DNA from: Rheinheimera lutimaris
Lineage (GTDB): Bacteria; Pseudomonadota; Gammaproteobacteria; Enterobacterales; Alteromonadaceae
Assembly (NCBI RefSeq): GCF_013283795.1
Contig: NZ_JABSOD010000027.1
Location: forward strand, 1-39,425
Length of the DNA stretch: 39,425 nucleotides
Reading direction: 5' to 3'
The position numbers and the translations under genes were made by a program. Under the pieces are notes generated by a model. It was not told the origin of the DNA, ran no database searches, and was given only the letters and a program-made list of their open reading frames with translations. How positions within the stretch are numbered: position 1 is the stretch's first letter; the number at the start of each line of letters is the position of its first letter. This document shows, one piece after another, positions 18,887 through 27,483 of the stretch.

Positions 18887-19516
18887 ATGCCAGTTACAAT
18901 AAGCATTTCAGATGATGTGTACCGCAGATTAGAAGGGTTGGCAGTCGGGTTCGACACGCCAGAGAGAGTTATCGAGCGACTACTCGACTCGGTTGAGGAG
19001 AGCGGACCGAAGTCCAGCGACGGCAAACCGTCCCTAACTTTCGTTCCTAATGAGGCATCTTTCAAAAATGAACTGATAGCACGCAAGAGAGCACAGGTCG
19101 TTCTTTATTTGAAAAACGGTGAGCGAGATGTCATTCATTGGAATGCTTCTAGGTTCCAACCCAGCTCAAACCTGCGAGCTAATTTATGGTCAGGCATTCT
19201 GAGAAACTGGAAGGATAAAGGGATCACCTCTGCAGAACTTTCAGCTCTCCCCCAAGGTCACAACCACCTTGACGACAACACCGATCTATTAGTTGCTATT
19301 GCAGGAGAGGTTCACTGGACGCTCGAAGAGGTAGAGCAGTACTTCGTGGAATATGACATGGTTAGTAGTGACGACGGCCATCCCTACTACTACCTCGCGA
19401 CCTTCAGTGATGAGACTCCTGACGAGCTTAAAAAAATTGCCGGGCTGAACAGCTCAAATCAGCTTCATTTGGACCTAAACATCGTTCCGGATGAAGATCC
19501 GGGTGAGATAGAGTAG
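18887..19516 (+). CDS. Ribbon-helix-helix N-domain protein with conserved WNASRF domain
   Basis: A 209-residue protein. Residues 1-36 (VTISISDDVYRRLEGLAVGF, then DTPERVIERLLD) look like a ribbon-helix-helix DNA-binding domain. A second domain (about 62-120) contains WNASRFQPSSNLRANLWSG and then ILRNWKDKGI. I recall this pattern recurring in hypothetical proteins with N-terminal RHH domains, function unknown. The acidic C-terminal part (130-209) is rich in Asp, Glu and Tyr. The 30-bp palindrome overlapping its promoter suggests autorepression. It may control the upstream HEPN gene or be its antitoxin, but its order, size and separate promoter are not those of a classical toxin-antitoxin pair. 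Confidence 0.68.
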   Translation: MPVTISISDDVYRRLEGLAVGFDTPERVIERLLDSVEESGPKSSDGKPSLTFVPNEASFKNELIARKRAQVVLYLKNGERDVIHWNASRFQPSSNLRANLWSGILRNWKDKGITSAELSALPQGHNHLDDNTDLLVAIAGEVHWTLEEVEQYFVEYDMVSSDDGHPYYYLATFSDETPDELKKIAGLNSSNQLHLDLNIVPDEDPGEIE

Positions 19517-19642
19517 AGTAATACTTTTTATAATCAGTACGTTATGAGGGTTCCGGTTCACGGACATTGATCCCTACCCACCCCGCAACGCACATATTGA
19601 ATTGATTTATATATAATTTTCTTATTCTGTATCGGGAAGTAA

Positions 19643-20836
19643 CTAACTCAGCTGATCCAATCGCTGGGCGGTGTTATCCGTTGCTATTAACACCGCAATC
19701 AGCAGTGCGCCTAACGCAACAAAACCCGCCGCCAGATACAAGCCGATAGCATAGTGGCCGGTGGTTTCGGCCAAATAGCCGGTTAATGCCGGCGCTATTA
19801 CCTGAGCACTGCCGTAGGCCAGGGTCATTTTGCCCATTAGTTTCGCCGGTTTACTCGGGTACAGTCGCCCTGCCATGGTTAATACCAAGCTGACCACTCC
19901 GACAAAAGTCGCACCAAACAGCGCCGCGCTTAACAGCACCACCGTGAGTGAGCTAAACCATAATGGCAGTAAAATTGCCACGCTTTGCGCCAATAACGCC
20001 AGCATAATGGCTTTCAGATACCCTGTTTTGCGGGCGATTAAATCCCATAGCATTACCGCCGGCGCTGCCGCTAATCCCAGTATGATAAAACTGTTGTTAC
20101 CGCTGCCACTTAAGCCCGGCATGCGCTCGACTATGGTGACAATAAAGGTCGCACTGATCACATAGCCGTAGCCGGCACAAAAATAGCTGGCCAGCATCAG
20201 GCGGATAAAGCGTTTGGCCGGAGGCGTATCAGCAGCGCTATTGTGTGTCGACAGTACAACGACTGCAGGCCGCGGCAACCAGCGCCAGGCCGGAATCGCC
20301 AGCAGTACACCAAACAAGGCAAAGTATTGCCACTGCGCACGCCAATCCAGCTGTAACGCTACCATTAGCTCGACTAACAACGCCGATAACGCTATGCCAA
20401 AACCCAGCCCGGCGAAATGGATGCCCAGCTCCGCCCGTTGTTTGTGGCTTAACAGCCAGTGCATAATCAGGCCGGAGGCTATCAGCATAGAACCGGCACT
20501 GCTTAAACCGGCAATAAAGCGCCACAGCGACCACAGCCAAACGTTAGTAGTTAACGCCATACCCAAGGTGCTCAATACAGCTAAGATCAACCCCAACCGG
20601 TACAGGCTGTCTTTTAGTCTAAGGTTAGTCAGGCTGGCGGCCAGCAGGGCACCGGCCATATAACCGAGATAATTCACCGCAGCCAGATAGCCACCACTGG
20701 CATCATTAAGCACCTGTTGTTGCTGCATTAACGGTAATAGCGGCGTGTAAGCAAAACGCGCAACGCCCAGACAAAGTAACTGACTGAAAAAGCCGGCCAG
20801 CAACACATAAAAACGTTGTGGTATGCGGTTAGTCAT
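19643..20836 (-). CDS. MFS transporter, YbfB/YjiJ type
   Basis: A 397-residue inner-membrane protein with about 12 hydrophobic segments. It has the N-terminal LLCLGVARFAYTPLLPLM and the first-half GYLAAVNYLGYMAGALLA of the YbfB/YjiJ branch of the major facilitator superfamily. The substrate cannot be read from the sequence. It is monocistronic on the minus strand and marks the return to core-like composition after the accessory segment. Its stop lies about 125 bp from the end of the RHH gene, in converging orientation. Confidence 0.88.
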   Translation of the reverse strand: MTNRIPQRFYVLLAGFFSQLLCLGVARFAYTPLLPLMQQQQVLNDASGGYLAAVNYLGYMAGALLAASLTNLRLKDSLYRLGLILAVLSTLGMALTTNVWLWSLWRFIAGLSSAGSMLIASGLIMHWLLSHKQRAELGIHFAGLGFGIALSALLVELMVALQLDWRAQWQYFALFGVLLAIPAWRWLPRPAVVVLSTHNSAADTPPAKRFIRLMLASYFCAGYGYVISATFIVTIVERMPGLSGSGNNSFIILGLAAAPAVMLWDLIARKTGYLKAIMLALLAQSVAILLPLWFSSLTVVLLSAALFGATFVGVVSLVLTMAGRLYPSKPAKLMGKMTLAYGSAQVIAPALTGYLAETTGHYAIGLYLAAGFVALGALLIAVLIATDNTAQRLDQLS

Positions 20837-20895
20837 ATTGTTTGCTGATATTGGCAGAATAATGCCTCCGGCTGGCGAAAAGCCTTAGCTTAGCG

Positions 20896-20924
20896 CAACA
20901 AAAAAGGCCGCGGTATGCGGCCTT
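20896..20924 (-). terminator. Terminator of the PEBP-family gene
   Basis: AAGGCCGC (20904-20911) and GCGGCCTT (20917-20924) form an 8-bp stem with a five-base loop. On the minus strand a T run follows (A run at 20899-20905). It lies 25 bases beyond the stop codon of the gene ending at 20949. Confidence 0.85.
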
Positions 20925-20948
20925 AGTCTGATATCCCGTTGTTAACAC

Positions 20949-21440
20949 TTAGCGGGCGTAAGTGGCGGTTAGTGTAGCTTTGCCCAGTGCCATGGCGTTG
21001 AGCATAAAGCCAACCACAGCGGCGCTGGCGCCATCTGCTGCCGGCAAGCTGTCTTCCGGCAATGCCCAAACGGTAAACTGATAACGGTGCATACCATGGC
21101 CCTCGGGCGGGCAGGCACCACCAAAGTCTTTGCTGCCGTAATCATTGTTAAAGCTGCGACAACCTGGTGGCAAACTGCCTTTACCGGCGCCGCGGGCTAA
21201 GCCTGTGGCAGCAGCAGGTATGTCGGTGACCAGCCAGTGCCAAAAACCTGAGCAAGTGGGTGCATCCGGGTCAAATACGGTAACGGCAAAGCTTTTGGTT
21301 CCCGCAGGGGCATTAGCCCACTGCAGTTCGGGCGACACATTTTTGCCGCTGCAACCAAAACCATCAAACTCGTGCTCTTTGGCCATAAAGTGGCCTTCTT
21401 TAATGTCCGGACTGCTGAGCGTAAAAACCTGTGATGTCAT
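20949..21440 (-). CDS. YbhB/YbcL family Raf kinase inhibitor-like (PEBP) protein
   Basis: A 163-residue member of the phosphatidylethanolamine-binding protein fold. The ligand-pocket motifs VTVFDPDAPTCSGFWHWLV and HGMHRYQFTVWAL are both present. No signal peptide is seen, so it is probably cytoplasmic. The biological role of bacterial PEBP proteins is poorly known. It lies 26 bases downstream of trxC on the same strand and may be cotranscribed with it. Confidence 0.9.
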   Translation of the reverse strand: MTSQVFTLSSPDIKEGHFMAKEHEFDGFGCSGKNVSPELQWANAPAGTKSFAVTVFDPDAPTCSGFWHWLVTDIPAAATGLARGAGKGSLPPGCRSFNNDYGSKDFGGACPPEGHGMHRYQFTVWALPEDSLPAADGASAAVVGFMLNAMALGKATLTATYAR

Positions 21441-21466
21441 AATGCCTCCAAAATGTGAGTGAACAC

Positions 21467-21889
21467 TTACTTATACTGAGACAGCCATTGATAAAAGGCT
21501 TGCTTGGGTAAAGCACCCGCTTGTTGTGCCACAACCTTGCCCTGTTTAAACAGCATTAAGGTAGGAATAGAGCGGATATTAAACTGCGCCGCTAATTGCT
21601 GCTGTTGCTCAGTATTGATTTTACCAAAGCGAAAATGCGGCTCCAGCTCACGTGCTGCCTGGCTGAAAACCGGCGCAAAGCTCTGGCACGGGCCACACCA
21701 ACCGGCCCAAAAATCCACCACTAGCGGCAATTCACTTTTATTGGCATGGGCAGAAAAATTAGCTGCCGTCAGCTCAAGTGGCTCGCCGCTAAACAATGGC
21801 TGTTTGCATTTACCACAACGCGCTTCAAGCGCCGGCTTCTGTGTCGGTAAACGATTTAAGCCATTACAACTCGGACAGGCGATAACCAT
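21467..21889 (-). CDS. trxC: Thioredoxin 2 (TrxC)
   Basis: A 140-residue thioredoxin with an N-terminal zinc finger (CPSC near residue 5 and CGKC near residue 25) and the redox active site WAGWCGPCQ. The cis-proline region is RSIPTLMLF. Zinc-binding TrxC reduces disulfides in the cytoplasm and is often induced by oxidative stress through OxyR; no OxyR site was identified here. The length matches E. coli TrxC (139). Confidence 0.95.
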   Translation of the reverse strand: MVIACPSCNGLNRLPTQKPALEARCGKCKQPLFSGEPLELTAANFSAHANKSELPLVVDFWAGWCGPCQSFAPVFSQAARELEPHFRFGKINTEQQQQLAAQFNIRSIPTLMLFKQGKVVAQQAGALPKQAFYQWLSQYK

Positions 21890-21955
21890 GCTCAGCTCCA
21901 GATTTTGTCTACCGGCGGATATATGGCGCCTGGCCGGTTACTTTTAAAGCCAAAG

Positions 21956-22444
21956 CTAAAAACTTAGCTGCTGCCAGCCGGTTTTATTGTCAAAGCTCAG
22001 GCTTTTTACTTCACCACGGCCTTCGACATTTACCGTATTCACCTGCGCCGGCCACAAGGCCTGCAAGGCATTGTGTTTAATGCGCAAACCGTCTAACCCG
22101 GTCGGTATAGTTGCTTCCTGATACACCCAGAAAAACCGGCCATCCAGTTGTCCGCCAATCAACGTCAGATTGATAGCGTCGCCGCTTAGAGAGGTTAACG
22201 CAAAATGCTCGCTAACATAGCGGCTGAAGGTGTGTTGGGTTTGCTCGCTGTTGAGTAAGTCAGCGCCTTTATCAAACAATTGCTTTACGCCGTGTTCTGC
22301 ATCGTGCACATAAAAGCGGTGCATCACCTCGATATTGCCACTGCGCTGATTAAACAGCACCTTAGTCAGTGCTGTTTTCATTTCATGCGCAGCTAACTGG
22401 CCGCAAACAGCGGCCAGTAACAACAAGGCTAACAGCCTACGCAT
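21956..22444 (-). CDS. DUF6702-like exported protein
   Basis: A 162-residue protein with a cleavable signal peptide (MRRLLALLLLAAVCGQLAAH). The mature part contains NIEVMHRFYVHDAEHGVKQL and a C-terminal beta-rich region. It matches what I remember of the DUF6702 family, of unknown function. The ATG at 22444 overlaps the TGA of the M1 peptidase (TGATG), so the two are translationally coupled; a TTG one codon upstream is less likely. DUF6702-like genes next to M1 peptidases are common, so it may be a partner in periplasmic peptide processing, which is inference. Confidence 0.78.
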   Translation of the reverse strand: MRRLLALLLLAAVCGQLAAHEMKTALTKVLFNQRSGNIEVMHRFYVHDAEHGVKQLFDKGADLLNSEQTQHTFSRYVSEHFALTSLSGDAINLTLIGGQLDGRFFWVYQEATIPTGLDGLRIKHNALQALWPAQVNTVNVEGRGEVKSLSFDNKTGWQQLSF

Positions 22445-24927
22445 CAATTATTATCCTTTGACTTGTCGTCAGCTTTTTTCGCCGGATCTTTCAATTCGGT
22501 TTTGCTGTCCTGCATAATATCGCGGCTGACTTTGGCTTTGCTCTTGTCGGCTTTGTAAGCTTCAATGCGCGACGGAATAATCCGCCGCGGGTAAAAGTTG
22601 TTTTCAATATCGACATCGGCTGTTTCCCATTTCGGATCAACTACTACGTCCTGCAGTACTTTATCTTTGGCGGTAACAATCAGTTTATTCACTGCCTTTG
22701 GGCTGCGGCGCCAAATTTCGGCCGGTATATACTGCTGCTCACTGCTGCCGTCGGTGTAGTTCAGCTGCAGCAGAATTGGCATGACCAGGCCGCCTTTGTT
22801 GCTAAACCGGAGTACATAGTAGTTTTTATCTTCTGCTACCGCGCGTTCAAAGGCGGTGCGCTCCCACGGCTCTAAATCGTGCAGGAACTTGTTGTAAGCA
22901 TTACGCTCTTTGTTAGTGACGGTAAAACGGTCGTTGTCGTCATAGAAATCGCGCACATCAGGATTTTGCTCAACCCACAGTACTTTACCTTCGGCTTTAT
23001 TGCGTTCAACAAACAACGGCATCGGCTTATCCAACTCCTGCTGGCGCTGGCGCTGAAAATCAATGTCCGGGTTCTTGGTATCTAAACGCAGCTGAAACAC
23101 TTTATCCAGAGAGATATCTACATGGTCAGTACTGTAAAACCAACCGCGCCAGAACCAGTCTAAATCTACCCCACTGGCTTCTTCCATGGTGCGGAAAAAG
23201 TCTGCCGGTGTTGGCCGCTTAAACTTCCAGCGTGTGGCGTATTCTTTAAAGGCAAAATCAAACAGTTCGCGGCCTAAAATCACCTCGCGCAAGATATTCA
23301 GCGCCGCCGCCGGCTTGGTATAAGCATTCGGCCCCAGTCTTAACACACTGTCAGACTGCGTCATAATAGGCACCTGCACATCGGATTTCATATAATCGAC
23401 GATATCGCGCGGCTCTACGCCCCATGGAATGGTCGGATCCCACTCGCGACCGGCAACACCGTCTAAAAAGCTGTTTAAGCCTTCATCCATCCATGTCCAC
23501 TGCCGCTCGTCGGAATTAACCACCATCGGGAAGTAAATATGGCCGACTTCGTGGATCACCACGCCGATTAAAAAGCGCTTTTCGGCTTGCGAGTATGTGC
23601 GGCTGCCATCGTCCTGCAATTTAGTGCGCGGGCCGTTAAAGGTGATCATCGGGTATTCCATGCCACCGACCGGACCATTTACCGATTGCGCTACCGGATA
23701 CGGATAATCAAACGAAAACCGCGAGTACACTTCCATGGTATGCACTATGGCTTCGGTGGAATACTTCTGCCACAGCTCGCCGCCTTCTTTAGGGTAAAAC
23801 GACATCGCCATCACAAACGGCTGCTCAGTGCCGCCTTGCTGATAGCCTTTGGCGTCCCAGATAAATTTACGCGATGAAGCCCAGGCAAAATCACGCACGT
23901 TTTTTGCTTTAAAATGCCAGGTTTTGCTGCTGTCAGTGCCGTCTTTCTCGTTTTCCAGCGCTTCCGCTTCAGTAACCACAAACACCGGTCGTTTCGCCGT
24001 TTTGGCTTGTTCCAGTCGGGCCAATTGCTGTTTAGTTAACACTTTGCTGCTGTTTTGTAGCTCGCCGGTCGAAGATACAATATGGTCGCCCGGCACCGTT
24101 AAGCGGACATCATAATCACCAAATTCCAGCGTAAACTCGCCACGACCTAAAAATTCTTTATTGGTCCAGGCTTCATAATCGGTATAAGCCACTAAACGCG
24201 GAAACCACTGCGCCAATAAGAAAATATCATTACCACCTTCGCGGGCGTCTTTGGGGAAGTGCTCATAACCGGAGCGTGCCGATACCGCATCTTCTTCGAC
24301 AATATTAAACGCAAAATCCAGACTAAAATCGGTTGTTTGGCCGGGCTTTAACGGCTTATCCAAATCGATGCGCATCAAGGTGCCAACAATGGTCACCGGC
24401 AAGGCTTTACCACTACTGCTTTTAACATTGCTGATAACAAAGCCCAGCTCATTGTCGGCCATAAACTGCTGCCGGCGTAGCTCTTCCAGACTTAAACGGG
24501 CCGTAATATCACCATCACCAACCGATGTGGCCGGGCCACGGCGGCCGATACCGCCAAAGTCGGTACTCATTTCAGCCAGCGAATCGCTTTTAAAGATATT
24601 CTGATCCAGATGCAACCAAAGATACTTCAGACTGTAGGGCGAGTTATTTTTATAACTAATTTGCTGCTTAGTGCTGATCCGGCGTTTAGCCTCATCCAGC
24701 ACCACGTCCATTTTATAATTTACCTGTTGCTGCCAATATTGCTGGCCCGGTTCACCTGCAGCATTACGGTACACATTCGGTGTAGGCAGCACTTCGTCTA
24801 ACTGGCGAAACTTATCTTCGAAGTCACCTTTGGTTTGGCGGATAGCATCGGCATTTACCACACTACTGCAAAGCAACGCTGCCAGCAGGCTAAATAACGG
24901 CAAGGGGCGGGAAAAAATGGTCGGCAT
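22444..24927 (-). CDS. M1 family metallopeptidase, exported
   Basis: An 827-residue zinc aminopeptidase-like protein with a signal peptide (SRPLPLFSLLAALLCSSVVNA). The M1 hallmarks are present: the exopeptidase motif as GGMEYP (GAMEN equivalent), the zinc site HEVGH, and the downstream glutamate in WMDEGLNSF. The C-terminus is highly charged (Lys/Asp). I chose the ATG at 24927, preceded by AGAGAG and directly followed by the signal peptide; the longer reading frame to 25017 would place 30 polar residues before it. It probably trims peptides in the periplasm. Confidence 0.92.
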   Translation of the reverse strand: MPTIFSRPLPLFSLLAALLCSSVVNADAIRQTKGDFEDKFRQLDEVLPTPNVYRNAAGEPGQQYWQQQVNYKMDVVLDEAKRRISTKQQISYKNNSPYSLKYLWLHLDQNIFKSDSLAEMSTDFGGIGRRGPATSVGDGDITARLSLEELRRQQFMADNELGFVISNVKSSSGKALPVTIVGTLMRIDLDKPLKPGQTTDFSLDFAFNIVEEDAVSARSGYEHFPKDAREGGNDIFLLAQWFPRLVAYTDYEAWTNKEFLGRGEFTLEFGDYDVRLTVPGDHIVSSTGELQNSSKVLTKQQLARLEQAKTAKRPVFVVTEAEALENEKDGTDSSKTWHFKAKNVRDFAWASSRKFIWDAKGYQQGGTEQPFVMAMSFYPKEGGELWQKYSTEAIVHTMEVYSRFSFDYPYPVAQSVNGPVGGMEYPMITFNGPRTKLQDDGSRTYSQAEKRFLIGVVIHEVGHIYFPMVVNSDERQWTWMDEGLNSFLDGVAGREWDPTIPWGVEPRDIVDYMKSDVQVPIMTQSDSVLRLGPNAYTKPAAALNILREVILGRELFDFAFKEYATRWKFKRPTPADFFRTMEEASGVDLDWFWRGWFYSTDHVDISLDKVFQLRLDTKNPDIDFQRQRQQELDKPMPLFVERNKAEGKVLWVEQNPDVRDFYDDNDRFTVTNKERNAYNKFLHDLEPWERTAFERAVAEDKNYYVLRFSNKGGLVMPILLQLNYTDGSSEQQYIPAEIWRRSPKAVNKLIVTAKDKVLQDVVVDPKWETADVDIENNFYPRRIIPSRIEAYKADKSKAKVSRDIMQDSKTELKDPAKKADDKSKDNN

Positions 24928-25040
24928 AATTAGCTGCTCTCTTATTATCAGTGTGTTAAGCAAGCCTTCTACAATAAGAAACTTCCGCCTGGCAAACAAG
25001 CGCTGTTTAACACGCACAGTGGTTAATCTGTCGCCAATAA

Positions 25041-25063
25041 AAAACCCTGCCTCGGCAGGGTTT
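25041..25063 (-). terminator. Terminator of deaD
   Basis: A 10-bp stem (AAACCCTGCC at 25042-25051 with GGCAGGGTTT at 25054-25063) with a tiny loop; a T run follows on the minus strand. It lies 17 bases after the deaD stop. Confidence 0.88.
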
Positions 25064-25079
25064 GGTATTACACGGCCAC

Positions 25080-26855
25080 TTAATCGCGTGGTTTACGTGG
25101 TGCGCGTGGTGCAGCACCCGGGCGTGGGCCCGGGCCGTTAGACGGGCGACGCTCACCGGCCGGTGCTGCGCCGCTGTCTACCGTGATATTCAGCTTTTGC
25201 TTACGCACATAAACTTTTTTCAGGTGCTGGAAAATCTCATTCGGAATGGTTGCAGGCAACTCAACGGTACTGAAATGCTCAAACAGCTTAATATTACCGA
25301 TAAACTGGCTGTCGATATTGGCTTCGTTGGCAATAGCTCCAACGATATCACCGGCACGTACGCCGTGCTCTTTACCTACTTCAATGCGGTAAGTCTGGTA
25401 GTCGCCTTTCATTTCACGCTTAACACGCGGGCCACGGTCCGGACGCTCGCCACTGCGTTCAGGGCGATCTGAGCGTTCACGACGCGGACGGTCATCACGA
25501 TCGCCACCACGGGCGTGCGGCTCACGAATTTCCGGGAACTGGCTGGCCACGTTTAACGGCTGGTCTTTTTGCGCTAAATATAACAACGCCGCGGCCAGGT
25601 CATTTTCTGTGGTCTCAATCTTCTCGCGCCAATCGTTAATTAACGTTTGGAAGAAGCTTAAATCCTGAGTTTCAATCGTTTGTGCTAACTGCTCTCGGAA
25701 CGATTCGATACGACGCTGTTCAATAACCCGGCCGGTTGGCAGAGACATTTGCTCAATCGGCTGCTTGGTAGCATGCTCAATGGTACGCAGTAAACGGCGC
25801 TCACGTGGCGAAACGAATAAAATCGCTTTTCCTTCACGGCCGGCACGACCGGTACGGCCGATACGGTGTACATAGGCTTCGCTGTCATACGGAATGTCGT
25901 AGTTTACTACCAGGCTGATACGTTCAACGTCCAAACCACGGGCCGCAACGTCGGTAGCAACAATAACGTCCAGTTGGTTCGCTTTCATTTTCCGAATGGT
26001 CAGCTCGCGGTGCGCCTGGTTCATGTCACCATTTAAGCACGCTACGGCATAACCACGGGCACCCAGTTTTTCGGCAATTTCTTCAGTAGCACTTTTGGTG
26101 CGCACAAATACGATAGTGGCATCGTACTCTTCGCCTTCCAGTACACGCGTTAACGCATCCAGCTTTTGATTGCCATCTAACATCACATAGCTTTGCTTAA
26201 TACGTTCTACTGTACTGGTTTTCGAGGCAATTTTAATTTCTTCAGCATTTTTTAAGTGCTTTTGCGCAATAGCGCGGATTTGCGGTGGCATAGTAGCAGA
26301 GAACATGGCTACCTGACGGCCGGCCGGCGTGGCATCCATAATAGTTTGCACGTCGTCGATAAAGCCCATGCGCAGCATTTCGTCGGCTTCATCCAGTACG
26401 ATAGCACGCAGCTTATCCAGCTTTAACGTACCACGGTCTAAGTGATCGAGAATACGGCCTGGCGTACCAACAATTACCTGAGAGCCACGTTTCAGCGATT
26501 TAAGCTGATTGGTGTAGCTCTGGCCACCGTATAACGGCAGTACATGAAACGCCGGCATATAACGGGCATAAGCCTGGAATGCTTCAGCTACCTGAATCGC
26601 CAGCTCACGCGTTGGCGCCAAAACCAGAATTTGCGGATCATTTTGTGCAGGGTCAAGCCGTGCTAATAAAGGCAGCGCGAAAGCACCGGTTTTACCGGTA
26701 CCGGTTTGCGCCTGGCCTAATACATCCTCGCCAGCTAATAATTTCGGGATAGCTGCAGCCTGGATAGGCGACGGCGTTTCATAGCCAAGTTCGGTAACAG
26801 CACGAATAATAGCTTCAGGCAGCATTAGCTGGGAAAATGACACAGTGTCAGACAT
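25080..26855 (-). CDS. deaD: DEAD-box ATP-dependent RNA helicase DeaD/CsdA
   Basis: A 591-residue RNA helicase that unwinds structured mRNA and helps 50S assembly, especially in the cold. Motifs in order are Q (PSPIQAAAIP), I (AQTGTGKT), Ia (PTRELAIQ), II (DEAD), III (SAT) and VI (HRIGRTGRAGREG). Near residue 450 an Arg/Asp-rich stretch leads to a DbpA-type RNA-binding domain (YRIEVGKEHGVRAGDIVGAI). The C-terminal tail is Pro/Arg/Gly-rich. I chose the ATG at 26855 (MSDTVSFSQL); a GTG at 26879 would add eight basic residues. It is divergent from mioC. Confidence 0.95.
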   Translation of the reverse strand: MSDTVSFSQLMLPEAIIRAVTELGYETPSPIQAAAIPKLLAGEDVLGQAQTGTGKTGAFALPLLARLDPAQNDPQILVLAPTRELAIQVAEAFQAYARYMPAFHVLPLYGGQSYTNQLKSLKRGSQVIVGTPGRILDHLDRGTLKLDKLRAIVLDEADEMLRMGFIDDVQTIMDATPAGRQVAMFSATMPPQIRAIAQKHLKNAEEIKIASKTSTVERIKQSYVMLDGNQKLDALTRVLEGEEYDATIVFVRTKSATEEIAEKLGARGYAVACLNGDMNQAHRELTIRKMKANQLDVIVATDVAARGLDVERISLVVNYDIPYDSEAYVHRIGRTGRAGREGKAILFVSPRERRLLRTIEHATKQPIEQMSLPTGRVIEQRRIESFREQLAQTIETQDLSFFQTLINDWREKIETTENDLAAALLYLAQKDQPLNVASQFPEIREPHARGGDRDDRPRRERSDRPERSGERPDRGPRVKREMKGDYQTYRIEVGKEHGVRAGDIVGAIANEANIDSQFIGNIKLFEHFSTVELPATIPNEIFQHLKKVYVRKQKLNITVDSGAAPAGERRPSNGPGPRPGAAPRAPRKPRD

Positions 26856-26905
26856 ACGTTGTTTAAACCTCAATAACACGCAGGCGTAGTGATAGTGCTA
26901 TTGTT

Positions 26906-26936
26906 GCTTTTACTTAGCCTGCAGAGCAGTAAAAGC
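26906..26936. promoter_or_regulatory. 9-bp inverted repeat between deaD and mioC
   Basis: GCTTTTACT (26906-26914) pairs perfectly with AGTAAAAGC (26928-26936) across a 13-base loop that contains CTGCAG. It lies 51-81 bases before the deaD ATG and so may be a structured deaD 5' leader or an operator for both genes. Confidence 0.5.
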
Positions 26937-26962
26937 ACGTAAATCATGCCAAAAACATAGCT

Positions 26963-26990
26963 TTGGCTGATTTTATTCCAGTAGTATAGC
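26963..26990 (+). promoter_or_regulatory. Possible mioC promoter
   Basis: TTGGCT (26963-26968), a 16-base spacer and TATAGC (26985-26990) form a moderate sigma-70 match about 28 bases before the mioC ATG. Confidence 0.4.
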
Positions 26991-27018
26991 CAAACATTCT
27001 TATGACAAGAGGCATATC

Positions 27019-27456
27019 ATGATAGACATCCTCGTTGGCAGCCAAATGGGCGCAGCGGAATATGTGGCAGAACAAGTTGCTGAAACACTGGTACAAGCGG
27101 GCTATGAAGCAACACTTCATCTGAAACCCGAACTGGATCACCTTAACCCTTCCGGGGTTTGGTTAGTGATCACATCCACCTATGGCGCAGGAGATCTGCC
27201 TGATAATATTCAACCCTTTGCGGATCAATTAGCACAAGATCGGCGTGATCTTACCACACTTTCTTATGCCGTGATCACTTTAGGTGACTCTGCATACGAT
27301 ACTTTTTGTGAAGCCGGACGAAAACTGGCCGCTTTACTGTCAGCAAAGGGAGCGGTGAGCCTGATCAGCCCACTGGAAATTGACGCTCAGCAAGCGGCAT
27401 TGCCTGAAGATACTGCTGTTGCCTGGTTACCGAAACTGATAAAAGTACTGGCATAA
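27019..27456 (+). CDS. mioC: FMN-binding flavodoxin-like protein MioC
   Basis: A 145-residue flavodoxin-like protein. The FMN phosphate loop is ILVGSQMGAAEYVAEQ and the second loop is TSTYGAGDLPDN; the third conserved region is TLGDSAYDTFCEAG. In E. coli MioC is linked to biotin synthase activity, and its transcription runs through oriC. Here it has the same position and direction: next to the origin, pointing towards mnmG. The start has AGAGG. The coding sequence has eight GATC sites, many more than expected by chance. Confidence 0.95.
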   Translation: MIDILVGSQMGAAEYVAEQVAETLVQAGYEATLHLKPELDHLNPSGVWLVITSTYGAGDLPDNIQPFADQLAQDRRDLTTLSYAVITLGDSAYDTFCEAGRKLAALLSAKGAVSLISPLEIDAQQAALPEDTAVAWLPKLIKVLA

Positions 27457-27483
27457 AAAAAGCGGGTGGCAAGAACCACCCGC
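27453..27483 (-). terminator. Minus-strand terminator at the mioC-oriC border
   Basis: GCGGGTGG (27462-27469) and CCACCCGC (27476-27483) form an 8-bp GC-rich stem with a 6-base loop. A seven-base A run lies on its left and no T run on its right. It is therefore an intrinsic terminator for leftward transcription but a poor one for mioC. Confidence 0.75.

Noticed and set aside
17493..19642. Insertion sequence or integrative element carrying the accessory genes
   Set aside because: No transposase, integrase, tRNA target, terminal inverted repeats or target-site duplication could be found at the edges.
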